Shown here: piece by piece, positions 23,767-31,381 of the stretch
How the letters are laid out: each line of letters opens with the position of its first letter
How positions within the stretch are numbered: the stretch's first letter is position 1
Source: JBEKHI01 sp050012355
Lineage (GTDB): Bacteria; Actinomycetota; Actinomycetes; Streptosporangiales; Streptosporangiaceae
Reading direction: 5' to 3'
Length of the DNA: 36,068 nt
Assembly (NCBI GenBank): GCA_050012355.1
Contig: JBEKHI010000024.1
Span: 1-36,068 of the forward strand
Translations under genes and position numbers: made by a program
Notes under the pieces: model-generated
Databases searched by the model: none
What the model was told of the DNA's origin: nothing
The model's input: the letters and a program-made list of their open reading frames with translations, nothing else

Positions 23767-23787
23767 ACCGCAGCCCCGCCCGAGCCG

Positions 23788-23843
23788 CCCCATGGATGGC
23801 CCATCGCTGGCGCTATCACCCCAGCGATGGGACATCCACCGGG
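23788..23843. repeat. Family-1 palindrome, copy 2
   Basis: The arms at 23788-23810 and 23821-23843 match at 20 of 23 positions around a 10-base loop. It lies between the convergent symporter (ends 23766) and biotinyl carrier (stop 23892), the same setting as copies 1 and 3, so it is a likely two-way terminator. Confidence 0.85.
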
Positions 23844-23891
23844 CGCGGGGCTGGGCCAGCCACGGGGCTGGGCCCGGCAGGGCAGCGGAAG

Positions 23892-24104
23892 CTAGTCGAT
23901 TACGGCGATCAGGTCGTCTTGCTGGACCACGTCGCCTTCGGCGACGTTCAGCTTGGAAACGGTACCGGAAACCTCGGCGACCACCGGGATCTCCATCTTC
24001 ATGGATTCCAGGATGACCAGGGTGTCCCCATCGGAGACCTGATCCCCCTCCGCGACGACAACGCGCCACACGTTCGCGACCATCTCCGCGCGGACTTCAG
24101 CCAC
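23892..24104 (-). CDS. Biotin/lipoyl carrier protein (TB7.3-like)
   Basis: 70 aa from GTG 24104, preceded by AAGGAGACC. It is a single biotinyl domain with ILESMKMEIPV, biotin-acceptor lysine K36, and the mirror-image hairpin GTVSKLNVAEGDVVQQDDLI. In length and sequence it parallels M. tuberculosis TB7.3 (Rv3221c), which is encoded near sigH/rshA just as this one lies near sigR/rsrA. It would carry CO2 from the biotin carboxylase encoded 41 bp upstream to an unidentified carboxyltransferase. Longer in-frame starts lie inside accC and are rejected. Confidence 0.93.
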   Translation of the reverse strand: MAEVRAEMVANVWRVVVAEGDQVSDGDTLVILESMKMEIPVVAEVSGTVSKLNVAEGDVVQQDDLIAVID

Positions 24105-24145
24105 TGCCGGTCTCCTTCTTCTGTAAGTAATTCGAGAGCAGGCTA

Positions 24146-25483
24146 CTACGCGGGCCGCATGCGGCTGACCAGCGATGTGTCGTAGTCGCCGCTGACGAAA
24201 CCGGGATCCGCCAGCAACTCGGCGTGGAACGGCAGGTTGGTCTTCAGCCCGGCGACCTCGAACGCGGCGACCGCGTCGCGGGCTCGCGCGAGGGCCTCGT
24301 CCCGCGTCGCGCCGTGCGCGCATAGCTTGGCGAGCAACGGATCGTAGAACGGCGTGACCTTGTTCCCCGCGATGTACCCGGCGTCTACCCGGATGCCGGG
24401 ACCCGACGGCTCGGCCCACTCGGTGATCGTGCCCGGGCTGGGCAGGAACCGCTTGGGGTCCTCCGCGTAAACCCGCAGCTCGATGGCGTGCCCGTTGACC
24501 TGAACATCCGACGGGTCGAACGTCACGTCCAGGCCAGCCGCGATGCGAAACTGCTGCTCCACCAGGTCGATGCCGGTCACCAGCTCGGTCACCGGGTGCT
24601 CGACCTGCAGGCGCGTGTTCATCTCGAGGAAGACGAAATCATCGGAGTCGACCAGGCACTCGACGGTACCGGCGCTGCGGTAGCCGACCGCCTCGCCAGC
24701 CCGCACGGCCGCCGCTAGCATCCGGGCCCGCAAATCGGGCGTCACCCCCGGCGACGGGGTCTCCTCGGCGACCTTCTGGTGACGGCGCTGCACGGAGCAG
24801 TCCCGCTCGCCGAGCGCGATCACCCGGCCGTCGGCCAGCCCTAGGATCTGCACCTCCACGTGCCGGGCACTCGGGAGATACCGCTCAAGCAGGATCTCCG
24901 GCGACCCGAAGAACCGTTCCGCCCTGCTGCGGGCCGTCTCGAAGGCCCCGCGCAGGCTAGCGGCGTCGAAGGCGGCACTCATGCCGATACCGCCACCGCC
25001 GGCCGCGGCCTTCACCATCACCGGATAGCCGATCAGCTCCGCCGCGGCGACCGCGGCGTCGGCGTCGGCCACTGGCTCGCGGGTACCTGGTGCTACCGGG
25101 ACCCCGGCCTTCTCCATCAGGTTACGGGCGCGGATCTTGTCGCCCATCTGCTCGATCGCGTCCGGATCGGGCCCGATCCAGCCCAGCCCGGCCTCGATGA
25201 CCCGCCGGGCGAACACCGGTGATTCGGCCAGGAAACCGTATCCGGGGTGGACACTGGCCGCGCCGGTCCGCTCGGCTGCCTGGAGGATAGCGTCGATGTT
25301 GAGGTAGCTCTGGGCCGGTGCCGAGGGACCGATGTAGACGGCTTCGGAGGCGTCGGAGACATACGGCAGCTCGGCGTCGGCGTCCGAGTAAACCGCGACC
25401 GCCTTCATGCCGAGCCTGCGGGCGGTGTGGATCACCCGGCGAGCTATCTCACCACGGTTAGCGACAAGTACTGATTCGAGCAC
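24146..25483 (-). CDS. accC: Acetyl/propionyl-CoA carboxylase biotin carboxylase subunit
   Basis: 445 aa, matching stand-alone AccC and lacking a fused biotinyl domain. Order: N-terminal domain SVLVANRGEIARRVIHTARR; ATP-grasp with the glycine loop KAAAGGGGIGM (about 158-168) and bicarbonate/biotin site EMNTRLQVEHPVTE (about 286-299); C-terminal domain from about 340. It makes carboxybiotin from ATP and bicarbonate for the small carrier encoded next. No carboxyltransferase beta/alpha gene is in the window, so the acyl-CoA substrate is unknown. Start GTG 25483 has TAGGCT six bases upstream, a leaderless-type arrangement. The symbol marks the enzyme class, not proven orthology. Confidence 0.92.
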   Translation of the reverse strand: MLESVLVANRGEIARRVIHTARRLGMKAVAVYSDADAELPYVSDASEAVYIGPSAPAQSYLNIDAILQAAERTGAASVHPGYGFLAESPVFARRVIEAGLGWIGPDPDAIEQMGDKIRARNLMEKAGVPVAPGTREPVADADAAVAAAELIGYPVMVKAAAGGGGIGMSAAFDAASLRGAFETARSRAERFFGSPEILLERYLPSARHVEVQILGLADGRVIALGERDCSVQRRHQKVAEETPSPGVTPDLRARMLAAAVRAGEAVGYRSAGTVECLVDSDDFVFLEMNTRLQVEHPVTELVTGIDLVEQQFRIAAGLDVTFDPSDVQVNGHAIELRVYAEDPKRFLPSPGTITEWAEPSGPGIRVDAGYIAGNKVTPFYDPLLAKLCAHGATRDEALARARDAVAAFEVAGLKTNLPFHAELLADPGFVSGDYDTSLVSRMRPA

Positions 25484-25489
25484 GCCAGT

Positions 25490-25495
25490 AGCCTA
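25490..25495 (-). promoter_or_regulatory. -10-like hexamer of a probable leaderless promoter for accC
   Basis: On the minus strand TAGGCT is followed by six bases and the GTG start (25481-25483). No Shine-Dalgarno is visible. The same TANNNT-N6-start arrangement recurs at other genes in the window. Confidence 0.4.
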
Positions 25496-25533
25496 ACCCG
25501 AGGGGGAACTCTGAACCCCCGGAGCCCAGTGGT

Positions 25534-26826
25534 TCAAGTCCCCCCGAGGACGGAGCGGCGGCTGACCAGCCTGCCGAGAGCGTCCACCACCGCGGGATCG
25601 TATTCGGTGGCAGTGTCCAGCCGCAGCCGTTCCACGGCCGCCGCGGCACGGCTCGGTTCCACCGAGGATCCGACCAGGTCATCGAACGCGTTCGCGGCCC
25701 GGATGATCCGGCTGCTCAGCGGCACCTCACCCGCCGACTGGTCGGCCGGACGGTACGGCTCGCTTTGGCGGCGGACGATCTCCGCCACTGGATCGAGCAC
25801 GTGGGCTTGCCTGATGACTGCCGCGCCATACTCGGCGATCCGCCGCTGCTCGGCCGGATCTACCAGGACGGTGGCGCCGCCCGGTATCTGCTCGCGGAGC
25901 GAGAGCTGGCCGATATCGTGCATCAGCGCCGCGTACTCCAGCTCCAGCAGCGCGGGCTCGGGCATCCCGAGCTCCCGGCCGATCGAGACCGCCAGCCGGC
26001 TCACCCGGGCCGAATGCCCGGGCTCCACATACCCGCCGATCTCGGTCACCCGGGCCAGCGCGCGGACGGTCTGCAGGTAAGTGGCCCGGATGCCCGCGTA
26101 CCGCCGGAAGGCCACCTGGGTAACCAGCAACGGCGCGCTGAACACGGCGACCGCGGCCAGGCCCATCACCTCGGCGGCGAACGCGATGAGCAGCGCGGAC
26201 GCGCCCACAGCGGCCCCCAGCGGAAGCTGCACCCGCATCTCGTCCACCAGCGACACCCCGAAACGTGCCCGCAGCTCGTCGGCGCGGATCAGTGCCGCGA
26301 TGATCGCCTCGACCAGCCAGGCCAGGAGCACAAGCGCCGTCATCACCAGCAGGTCCGCCCACCATGACGCGCCGCCCAGCGGTCCGTTCATCAACGGCCG
26401 GAACACTCCCGCGACACACGCGACCGCGAGCAGCCGCGCCGCCATGGCGGCCAGCCGGGCCGGGCGCCCGACCGCTAGGTGCGGCAGCGCCCCGACGATC
26501 ATGCCGGTGGCGGTGATGGAGACGACCTGCTGGGCGCTCAGATGCACCGTGGTGGTGCCGACCCGGATCAGCATGGCGTAGGCGAGCGCGCCCGCGGTGG
26601 CGATCGGAGCGGACTCCCGCTCCCCCGGCAGGTTGAGCCGCAGTACCTCGCCGAACGCGATCAGCGCGCCGAAGACCAGGGCGGTCCTGGCGTCACGGAC
26701 CCCCGCCACCGCGGTCTGGGCCACGCAGGCGATCAGCAGGACGCCAGCGAAAATGACCAGCAGCGACTGGCCAGAATCCAGGACCTGCCGCGGGAATCCG
26801 CGGGGCTCGTAGTGCCGGGCGGCCAC
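25534..26826 (-). CDS. Membrane-anchored degenerate HD-GYP-like protein
   Basis: 430 aa. Residues about 20-240 contain several TM helices; the HD domain is at about 255-420. The first His (H271 in EPGHSARVSRL) and the HD pair (303-304 in YAALMHDIGQL) are kept. The segment that should read HHE-x-x-D-G-x-G-Y-P is instead EIVRRQSEPYRP, so both the second metal-ligand cluster and the GYP motif are missing. c-di-GMP hydrolysis is therefore unlikely by the usual mechanism. It is encoded 7 bp after the canonical HD-GYP protein, with the same architecture, so the pair looks like a duplication in which one member lost catalytic residues and may act as a partner or sensor. Confidence 0.82.
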   Translation of the reverse strand: MAARHYEPRGFPRQVLDSGQSLLVIFAGVLLIACVAQTAVAGVRDARTALVFGALIAFGEVLRLNLPGERESAPIATAGALAYAMLIRVGTTTVHLSAQQVVSITATGMIVGALPHLAVGRPARLAAMAARLLAVACVAGVFRPLMNGPLGGASWWADLLVMTALVLLAWLVEAIIAALIRADELRARFGVSLVDEMRVQLPLGAAVGASALLIAFAAEVMGLAAVAVFSAPLLVTQVAFRRYAGIRATYLQTVRALARVTEIGGYVEPGHSARVSRLAVSIGRELGMPEPALLELEYAALMHDIGQLSLREQIPGGATVLVDPAEQRRIAEYGAAVIRQAHVLDPVAEIVRRQSEPYRPADQSAGEVPLSSRIIRAANAFDDLVGSSVEPSRAAAAVERLRLDTATEYDPAVVDALGRLVSRRSVLGGT

Positions 26827-26833
26827 CGGCGCC

Positions 26834-28153
26834 CTACAGGCTCTCGATGGTAGTGCTCAAAGCCGGATCGTCGTGGTCCCGGGCGGCCACCGGCGGCGGT
26901 ACCGGCTCGGGCTCCTCGGTCGGCGGACCGGGCGCGGTCCAGCCATCCCGCTCGACGGCGGCCACGAACGCGTCCACGAACGCGGGATCGAACTGCGTGC
27001 CCGCCCACTTCCGCAGCTCGTTGATGGCCTCAGGCACCGGCCGGGCACCCCGGTAAGACCTCGTGGACGTCATCGCGTCGAACGCGTCCGCGACCGCGAG
27101 CACCCTGGCGAACTCCGGGATCTCGTCGCCGGCCAGCCCCATCGGATAGCCTCGGCCGTCGATCCGCTCGTGGTGGTGCATGATGCCAGCCAGCGCCTCG
27201 TCCAGGAAGCCGATGTCCCGCACGATGTCAAGGCCGCGCATCGGGTGCAACTGGATGGCGGCGAACTCCTCGTCGGTCAGCTTGCCCGTCTTCTGCAGCA
27301 CCTCGGTCGGGACGCCGAGCTTGCCGACGTCGTGCAGCATGCCGGCGAACCTGATCGCCTCGACCCGCTCGGTACGCATGCCGATCTCGCTCGCGATCAT
27401 CACCGATCCGCGCGACACTCGCTCGCTGTGCCCCCGGGTATAGAAGTCTTTGGTCTCAACCGCCTGGCAGAGCGCGCTGACCGTCGCCTCATACGCCCGC
27501 TGCTGCTCCGCGAACTGCGCCACCGCCCACCGCGACACGAACAGCGGAATCAGCACCAGTACCGGCGCGAACGGGCCGATGACCGACCACAACCCGGCGA
27601 TCAGCAGCCCGAACGCCGCGTAGCCAAGCTCGGTGATGATCAGCTTCAGGTCCAGGAACATGCGGCCTTGGTCCCTGGTCAGCCAGAGCGCTATCCACAG
27701 CAGGGAGTAGTTGATGAAGACGTGCGAGGCCGCCGCGGCCGCGAACGGGACGATGATGCCCGGGAACGACGTGTGGCCAGGGACCCCGACGACTCCGCCC
27801 GCCAGGATGAAGACCCGGCTCGGCAGGTAACCGCTCAGCGCGAGCATGCCAACGTTAAATAGTCGCTTGGTCGGCGTCTGACCACGCCGGTGCCGGAACA
27901 CCGTGCAAGCGCCCACCAGGGCGGCACCCACCGGGCCAGTCATCACGACGGCCGCGAGGATCGCCGCTGAGTTAGGAGACCAGGCCACGTTCTTCGAACG
28001 CGTGGCCATCAGCTCACAGACGACAAGGAGAACGCACAAGATGACGACGGTTCGCCAGTCGGGGACCGTCGACGGCGCGACCACCGGCAACAGGATCGCA
28101 GCCAGCACCACCGTGCCGACATAAATTCGCGTTGCCGAGAAGACCTTGCCCAA
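26834..28153 (-). CDS. Membrane-anchored HD-GYP phosphodiesterase
   Basis: 439 aa. An MASE-like membrane region (about 10-210, at least six TM helices) is followed by a canonical HD-GYP domain: H242 (TRGHSERVSR), HD 274-275 (GMLHDVGKLG), H303, HHER 327-330 and GRGYP 333-337, all ligands present. It is expected to hydrolyse c-di-GMP or a related cyclic dinucleotide at the membrane. A Pro/Glu-rich tail follows. The start is uncertain: TTG 28153 has GGGGGGAG only one base before it, too close for a normal Shine-Dalgarno; a downstream GTG pair would remove about 14 residues. A 25-codon ORF precedes it. Confidence 0.88.
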   Translation of the reverse strand: MGKVFSATRIYVGTVVLAAILLPVVAPSTVPDWRTVVILCVLLVVCELMATRSKNVAWSPNSAAILAAVVMTGPVGAALVGACTVFRHRRGQTPTKRLFNVGMLALSGYLPSRVFILAGGVVGVPGHTSFPGIIVPFAAAAASHVFINYSLLWIALWLTRDQGRMFLDLKLIITELGYAAFGLLIAGLWSVIGPFAPVLVLIPLFVSRWAVAQFAEQQRAYEATVSALCQAVETKDFYTRGHSERVSRGSVMIASEIGMRTERVEAIRFAGMLHDVGKLGVPTEVLQKTGKLTDEEFAAIQLHPMRGLDIVRDIGFLDEALAGIMHHHERIDGRGYPMGLAGDEIPEFARVLAVADAFDAMTSTRSYRGARPVPEAINELRKWAGTQFDPAFVDAFVAAVERDGWTAPGPPTEEPEPVPPPVAARDHDDPALSTTIESL

Positions 28154-28195
28154 GCTCCCCCCTCGGAGGACGCGCGCGGCCGCCCAGCGGCTTCC

Positions 28196-28273
28196 CTAAA
28201 TCCAGGTAACACCGCGACGGCTCATCAAGACGGCGCTGCCTTCGATTGTGCTGAACCCACCAGTCGCCCGCAT
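28196..28273 (-). CDS. Candidate 25-aa leader peptide or small protein upstream of the HD-GYP pair
   Basis: On the minus strand AGGAGG stands six bases before ATG 28273, the strongest ribosome-binding site near this operon. The ORF reads MRATGGFSTIEGSAVLMSRR and five more residues to a TAG at 28196-28198, 42 bp before the TTG of the HD-GYP gene. I do not recognise it. It could be a leader peptide coupling translation to the downstream gene, which itself has a poorly spaced site, or a free-standing micro-protein. Confidence 0.45.
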   Translation of the reverse strand: MRATGGFSTIEGSAVLMSRRGVTWI

Positions 28274-28379
28274 GAACGCCTCCTAGTTGGGCGATGACAC
28301 GTGCTCACCGTGAGCCGTCAGATACTAGGATAACGTGATCACGGCGATTCGCGCAGACCCAAAAATTACGGACCCCACG

Positions 28380-28652
28380 CTACTCCGTGAACTCAAGCTC
28401 CGCTCGCACCTCGCGAATCTTCACCAGGACTTTTGCTCGCAGTCCGTCCGGCACCGGATCACAGCCGCAGTGCTTGCGTACCAGCCGCTTGACCGCCTCG
28501 TCCAGGCCGTATTCCTCGAGGCAGGGCCCGCAGTCCTCTAGGTGCTCGCGGATCTTGAGGCAGTCCGCGTCGGACATCTCCCCGTCGAGGTAGCTATACA
28601 CCCGGTCTAGTACCTCGGAACACGGTACGTCGTGAGGTTTCCCGCAGCTCAT
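28380..28652 (-). CDS. rsrA: Zinc-binding redox-sensitive anti-sigma factor RsrA
   Basis: 90 aa. The cysteines and histidine fall at the positions known for Streptomyces RsrA: C3, C11, C31, H37, C41 and C44 (HLEDCGPC, the ZAS H-x3-C-x2-C motif), with further C62 and C64. In the reduced, zinc-bound form such proteins hold SigR; a C11-C44-type disulfide releases it under thiol oxidation (family knowledge). The ATG overlaps the sigR stop by 4 bp, giving balanced synthesis. The Mycobacterium equivalent is RshA. Confidence 0.95.
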   Translation of the reverse strand: MSCGKPHDVPCSEVLDRVYSYLDGEMSDADCLKIREHLEDCGPCLEEYGLDEAVKRLVRKHCGCDPVPDGLRAKVLVKIREVRAELEFTE

Positions 28653-29350
28653 AACCGGTCCTTCCCGCCATCCGCCGGGGCGAGTCCGCGCTCGACCGCG
28701 TAGTCCTGGAGCAGATCCCTGAGCTGACGCCGACCGCGGTGCAACCGCGACATGACCGTGCCGATTGGCGTGCCCATCATCTCGGCGATCTCCTTGTAGG
28801 CGAACCCCTCGACATCGGCCAGGTACACCGCGATCCGGAACTCGTCTGGCAATTCCTGCAGCGCGTGCTTGATGTCGGAGTCGGGCAGCCGCTCTAGCGC
28901 CTCGGACTCGGCCGACTTGAGTCCGCCGGAGGTGTGCGAGGCCGCGCGGGCGAGTTGCCAGTCCTCAACTTCCTCTGCTCCCGAGCGCTGTGGTTCTCGC
29001 TGGCGCTTACGGTAAGTGTTGATGAAGGTGTTGGTGAGGATCCTGAACAGCCAGGCCTTGAGATTAGTGCCGGGCTGGAACTGGTGGAACGAGGCGTACG
29101 CCTTGGCGAAGGTCTCCTGAACGAGGTCTTCGGCGTCCGCCGGGTTGCGGGTCATCCGGAGTGCAGCCGAATACAGTTGATCAAGGAAGGGCATGACCTC
29201 TTCCTCGAAACGCGCGCCGCGCTCTTCGAGCGTTTCCGCTACCGGACCCACCCCCTCCTGGTCTGCATCCCATCCATCGGGAAGACCGTACGAGGATACC
29301 CGGCTTGGGCCCGCTCCCACACGGGCGGGCGTCGTTACAGTGGCGACCAT
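28649..29350 (-). CDS. sigR: ECF sigma factor SigR/SigH, thiol-oxidative stress
   Basis: 233 aa. An extension of about 40 residues precedes the core that starts near ETLEERGARFEEEVMPFLDQ. Region 2 is at about 52-120 (RNPADAEDLVQETFAKAYAS, then LKAWLFRILTNTFINTYRKR). Region 4 is at about 160-215 (DEFRIAVYLADVEGFAYKEI, then MMGTPIGTVMSRLHRGRRQL). It directs transcription of thioredoxin, mycothiol and protein-quality genes in relatives. The N-terminal extension resembles the longer, unstable sigma-R' isoform of Streptomyces made from the autoregulated promoter; a SigR-type promoter is found immediately upstream. It is coupled to rsrA. Confidence 0.95.
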   Translation of the reverse strand: MVATVTTPARVGAGPSRVSSYGLPDGWDADQEGVGPVAETLEERGARFEEEVMPFLDQLYSAALRMTRNPADAEDLVQETFAKAYASFHQFQPGTNLKAWLFRILTNTFINTYRKRQREPQRSGAEEVEDWQLARAASHTSGGLKSAESEALERLPDSDIKHALQELPDEFRIAVYLADVEGFAYKEIAEMMGTPIGTVMSRLHRGRRQLRDLLQDYAVERGLAPADGGKDRL

Positions 29351-29359
29351 GCCGCCTTA

Positions 29360-29385
29360 AACACGAACCGTCCCGCGCGCATTCC
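29360..29385 (-). promoter_or_regulatory. SigR-dependent autoregulatory promoter
   Basis: On the minus strand GGAAT (29381-29385), exactly 18 bases, then GTT (29360-29362). This matches the SigR consensus GGAAT-N18/19-GTT. The -10 ends 9 bases before ATG 29350, so the transcript would have almost no leader. It predicts positive feedback on sigR-rsrA during disulfide stress. Confidence 0.85.
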
Positions 29386-29413
29386 ACGATCACGGATGGG
29401 GAAGACTGCCTCT

Positions 29414-30451
29414 ATGGGCTCCCTCGCGGCCTTTTGGCGTTTCCAGGATGCAGTCGCGCGGGCCCAGCTCCAGGCGTGGCTGCCAGCGACCGGCCGGGTA
29501 CTCGTCGACATATCTGGGCCTTCCACGCATACCGCAATGCTCGCCGCCCGGGCCGGTCATAGCGTCCTACGGGTGCTGCCGCCCACTGCCGACCGAGACC
29601 AGGAAGACGCGCCGGAGCCTGGGGATCAGGGATCATCGTTTTGCGATGTAATAGCTGATCTCCCTAGCCTCAGCTTCCTCGCGGACGGGTCCGCTGACGG
29701 CGTCATCGCCGAGGGCCGCACCCTTTCGCTGACCCTGGCCGCTGAATCGCTGGTCGCCGACATCAGCCGGGTGCTGCGGCCGTCCGGGCGGGTGCTTGCC
29801 TGCGTGGACTCGCTGGTGTTCGGCATGGCGGTGCTCGCCGAGCACCAGCACTGGCCGGAACTCGCCGACCTGCCCCGGGCGGAGGTGGTCCTGGTGCCCT
29901 GGCCGGACGGGACGATCACCCGTTGTTACGGAACCGAACATCTCCGTGAGCTGTTCACGGACAACGGTCTCGATATCTCCTGGATCAGGCCGCGGACCGT
30001 GCTGGCCGCCAAGACCGTGAACTACCTGATGCGCGACTCCCGCACCAGCCTCGCGCGCCTCGTCGAGACCGAGATGCGCGCCCGCCCGGACGATTCGGTC
30101 GGCACCCAGCTGGTGGTGTCGGCCAGAAAGCCATTAGCGCCGGCGGCGGTCCCGCTTGCCCTGGCAGGCGACGCACCGAGACGCATCCGGCCTGGCCTCG
30201 AGCCGTCCCTCGGGAACCGGCTTGGCGCAGTCGACGCAGTGTCCGTAGGAACCGTCCTCGATCCTGACCAGCGCCGCCTGGATCTCCGAACGCTGCGAGG
30301 CCGCGTGCAGCAGCAGCGCTTGACTGCCCGCCGTCTCCGACAACCGCAACCCGGCGTCGGAGACATCCGATGTGGAGGCTCCCCGGTCATCCTGGTGTTC
30401 ACCTCGCAGCACCGAGATAGACCTGTCCAGGTCGTCGCGAATTTCCTCTAG
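29414..30451 (+). CDS. Methyltransferase-like protein with C-terminal read-through over an antisense gene
   Basis: Start ATG 29414 has GGGGAAG nine bases upstream; ATG 29396 is an alternative. The first ~240 residues look like a class I methyltransferase: VLVDISGPSTHTAMLAARAG is an eroded motif I, followed by ISRVLRPSGRVLACVDSLVF (the LRPGG strand) and YGTEHLRELFTDNGLDI. The natural end of such proteins (VVSARKP) is reached near 30133. There the frame misses a TAG by one base and continues for about 105 codons across the whole minus-strand DksA-type gene, giving Arg/Gln-rich nonsense-like sequence. Stop loss or a frameshift is likely. Motif I lacks the GxGxG pattern, so activity is uncertain. 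Confidence 0.65.
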   Translation: MGSLAAFWRFQDAVARAQLQAWLPATGRVLVDISGPSTHTAMLAARAGHSVLRVLPPTADRDQEDAPEPGDQGSSFCDVIADLPSLSFLADGSADGVIAEGRTLSLTLAAESLVADISRVLRPSGRVLACVDSLVFGMAVLAEHQHWPELADLPRAEVVLVPWPDGTITRCYGTEHLRELFTDNGLDISWIRPRTVLAAKTVNYLMRDSRTSLARLVETEMRARPDDSVGTQLVVSARKPLAPAAVPLALAGDAPRRIRPGLEPSLGNRLGAVDAVSVGTVLDPDQRRLDLRTLRGRVQQQRLTARRLRQPQPGVGDIRCGGSPVILVFTSQHRDRPVQVVANFL

Positions 30452-30478
30452 GCGCTTACGGGCAGCACTCAGGTCCAC
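30134..30478 (-). CDS. TraR/DksA family C4 zinc-finger protein
   Basis: 114 aa. An N-terminal coiled coil (about 1-75; LSAARKRLEEIRDDLDRSIS, then residues to ALVRIEDGSYG) is followed by the C4 finger CVDCAKPVP...CVACQ (C-x2-C-x17-C-x2-C), the DksA/TraR signature. GTG 30478 has AGGAGG ten bases upstream. DksA-type proteins insert into the RNA polymerase secondary channel; the coiled-coil tip here lacks the classical DxxDxA acidic motif, so a ppGpp-like role is not assured. It lies tail-to-tail with, and fully antisense to, the extended methyltransferase-like frame. Confidence 0.92.
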   Translation of the reverse strand: MDLSAARKRLEEIRDDLDRSISVLRGEHQDDRGASTSDVSDAGLRLSETAGSQALLLHAASQRSEIQAALVRIEDGSYGHCVDCAKPVPEGRLEARPDASRCVACQGKRDRRRR

Positions 30479-30522
30479 GGGGGGTCTCGCCTCCTGCGTT
30501 CGGAACAGGGGCGGTCGTCGGA

Positions 30523-31266
30523 TTATCCTCCGGCGGACGCGGGCTCGACGAGGGTCGGCCCGTTGTTGCGCACAGAGTTGACGGCCGTTGATACGGGGTA
30601 CGACGTCAGCTCGCCGGCATTGTCCGGGACAGCGGGCAGCATGGTCGCCATGAGGTGGTTGGTGTCTTTGTTCTGGGGGTCAAGCCAGTCCGCCCAGTTA
30701 TCCGGGGCAACCAGCATGGGCATCCGGTCGTGGATCCGGCCGAGCTCGTCGGTCGCGTCCGTGGTGATGATCGACGCGGTCCAGAGGAAGGCATTGTCGG
30801 CGTCCTCCGGCACGTCCTTGTCGCGCCATAGCTCGTAGATCCCGGCGAAGGCGAGGATTCCGCTGTCTTCCCGGTGGATGTAAAACGGCTGCTTGACCGG
30901 CTTACCTTCACCCTTGGCAATGGGCTGCCACTCGTAGTAGCCGTCGGCGGGAATGATGCAACGCCGCTTGGCGAACGAGCTACGAAACGCGGGCTTGGTC
31001 GCCACCGTCTCGGCGCGCGCGTTTATCAGCCGCGCACCCCCGGAAGGGTCCTTCGCCCAGAACGGAACAAGTCCCCAGCGGACCAGCCGCAGCTCACGTT
31101 CCGGCTTCGCCTCCGGCTCTTCGACCCGGTCCATCACCGCGTAGATCTGCTTGGTAGGCGCGACGTTGTAGTCGGCTGGCTTCTCGGCGGGCGTGCGGTC
31201 ACGCTCGACGGCGAACTCCGCCAGGAGTTCCTGGCGCTTTCGCGCAGAGACAAAACGGCCGCACAT
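30523..31266 (-). CDS. SRAP domain protein (YedK/HMCES family, abasic-site DNA-protein crosslinker)
   Basis: 247 aa from ATG 31266, chosen because GGAGG lies five bases upstream and because Met removal exposes catalytic Cys2 (MCGRFVSARKR). Other active-site blocks: LINARAETVATKPAF with the conserved Asn, IIPADGYYEWQ with the Glu, and GRIHDRMPML with the His. SRAP proteins form a thiazolidine crosslink with abasic sites in single-stranded DNA and protect them (family knowledge). An SRAP gene in the same place beside aroA is known from Mycobacterium (Rv3226c). Confidence 0.95.
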   Translation of the reverse strand: MCGRFVSARKRQELLAEFAVERDRTPAEKPADYNVAPTKQIYAVMDRVEEPEAKPERELRLVRWGLVPFWAKDPSGGARLINARAETVATKPAFRSSFAKRRCIIPADGYYEWQPIAKGEGKPVKQPFYIHREDSGILAFAGIYELWRDKDVPEDADNAFLWTASIITTDATDELGRIHDRMPMLVAPDNWADWLDPQNKDTNHLMATMLPAVPDNAGELTSYPVSTAVNSVRNNGPTLVEPASAGG

Positions 31267-31369
31267 GGACACCTCCGGATTGGCATTTCATAACCAGAAA
31301 TGAGGATCGCCAAACCCATTTTCGCCCCCGTCAACGTCCGACGTCTCAGGCACCGACGGCGAAGCCGGG

Positions 31370-31375
31370 TACGCT
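31370..31375 (+). promoter_or_regulatory. -10 element of a probable leaderless promoter for aroA
   Basis: TACGCT stands six bases before ATG 31382, with no Shine-Dalgarno between. The upstream gene is divergent, so aroA-rsgA needs its own promoter in this 115-bp gap. No clear -35 is visible. Confidence 0.45.
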
Positions 31376-31381
31376 GCCAGT

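Noticed and set aside
23892..24419. Long 175-residue version of the biotinyl carrier
   Set aside because: The extra N-terminal part lies over the end of accC in another frame; GTG 24104 has a good ribosome-binding site and gives the normal 70-aa TB7.3 length.
25510..25550. tRNA-like T-arm (GGTTCAAGTCC)
   Set aside because: The flanking bases do not form the 5-bp T stem, and no acceptor, D or anticodon arms can be drawn; the spacer between accC and the HD gene is only 50 bp.
28934..29413. Upstream extension of the methyltransferase-like frame on the plus strand
   Set aside because: It is the exact antisense of sigR and of its promoter; the methyltransferase similarity begins only after ATG 29414.
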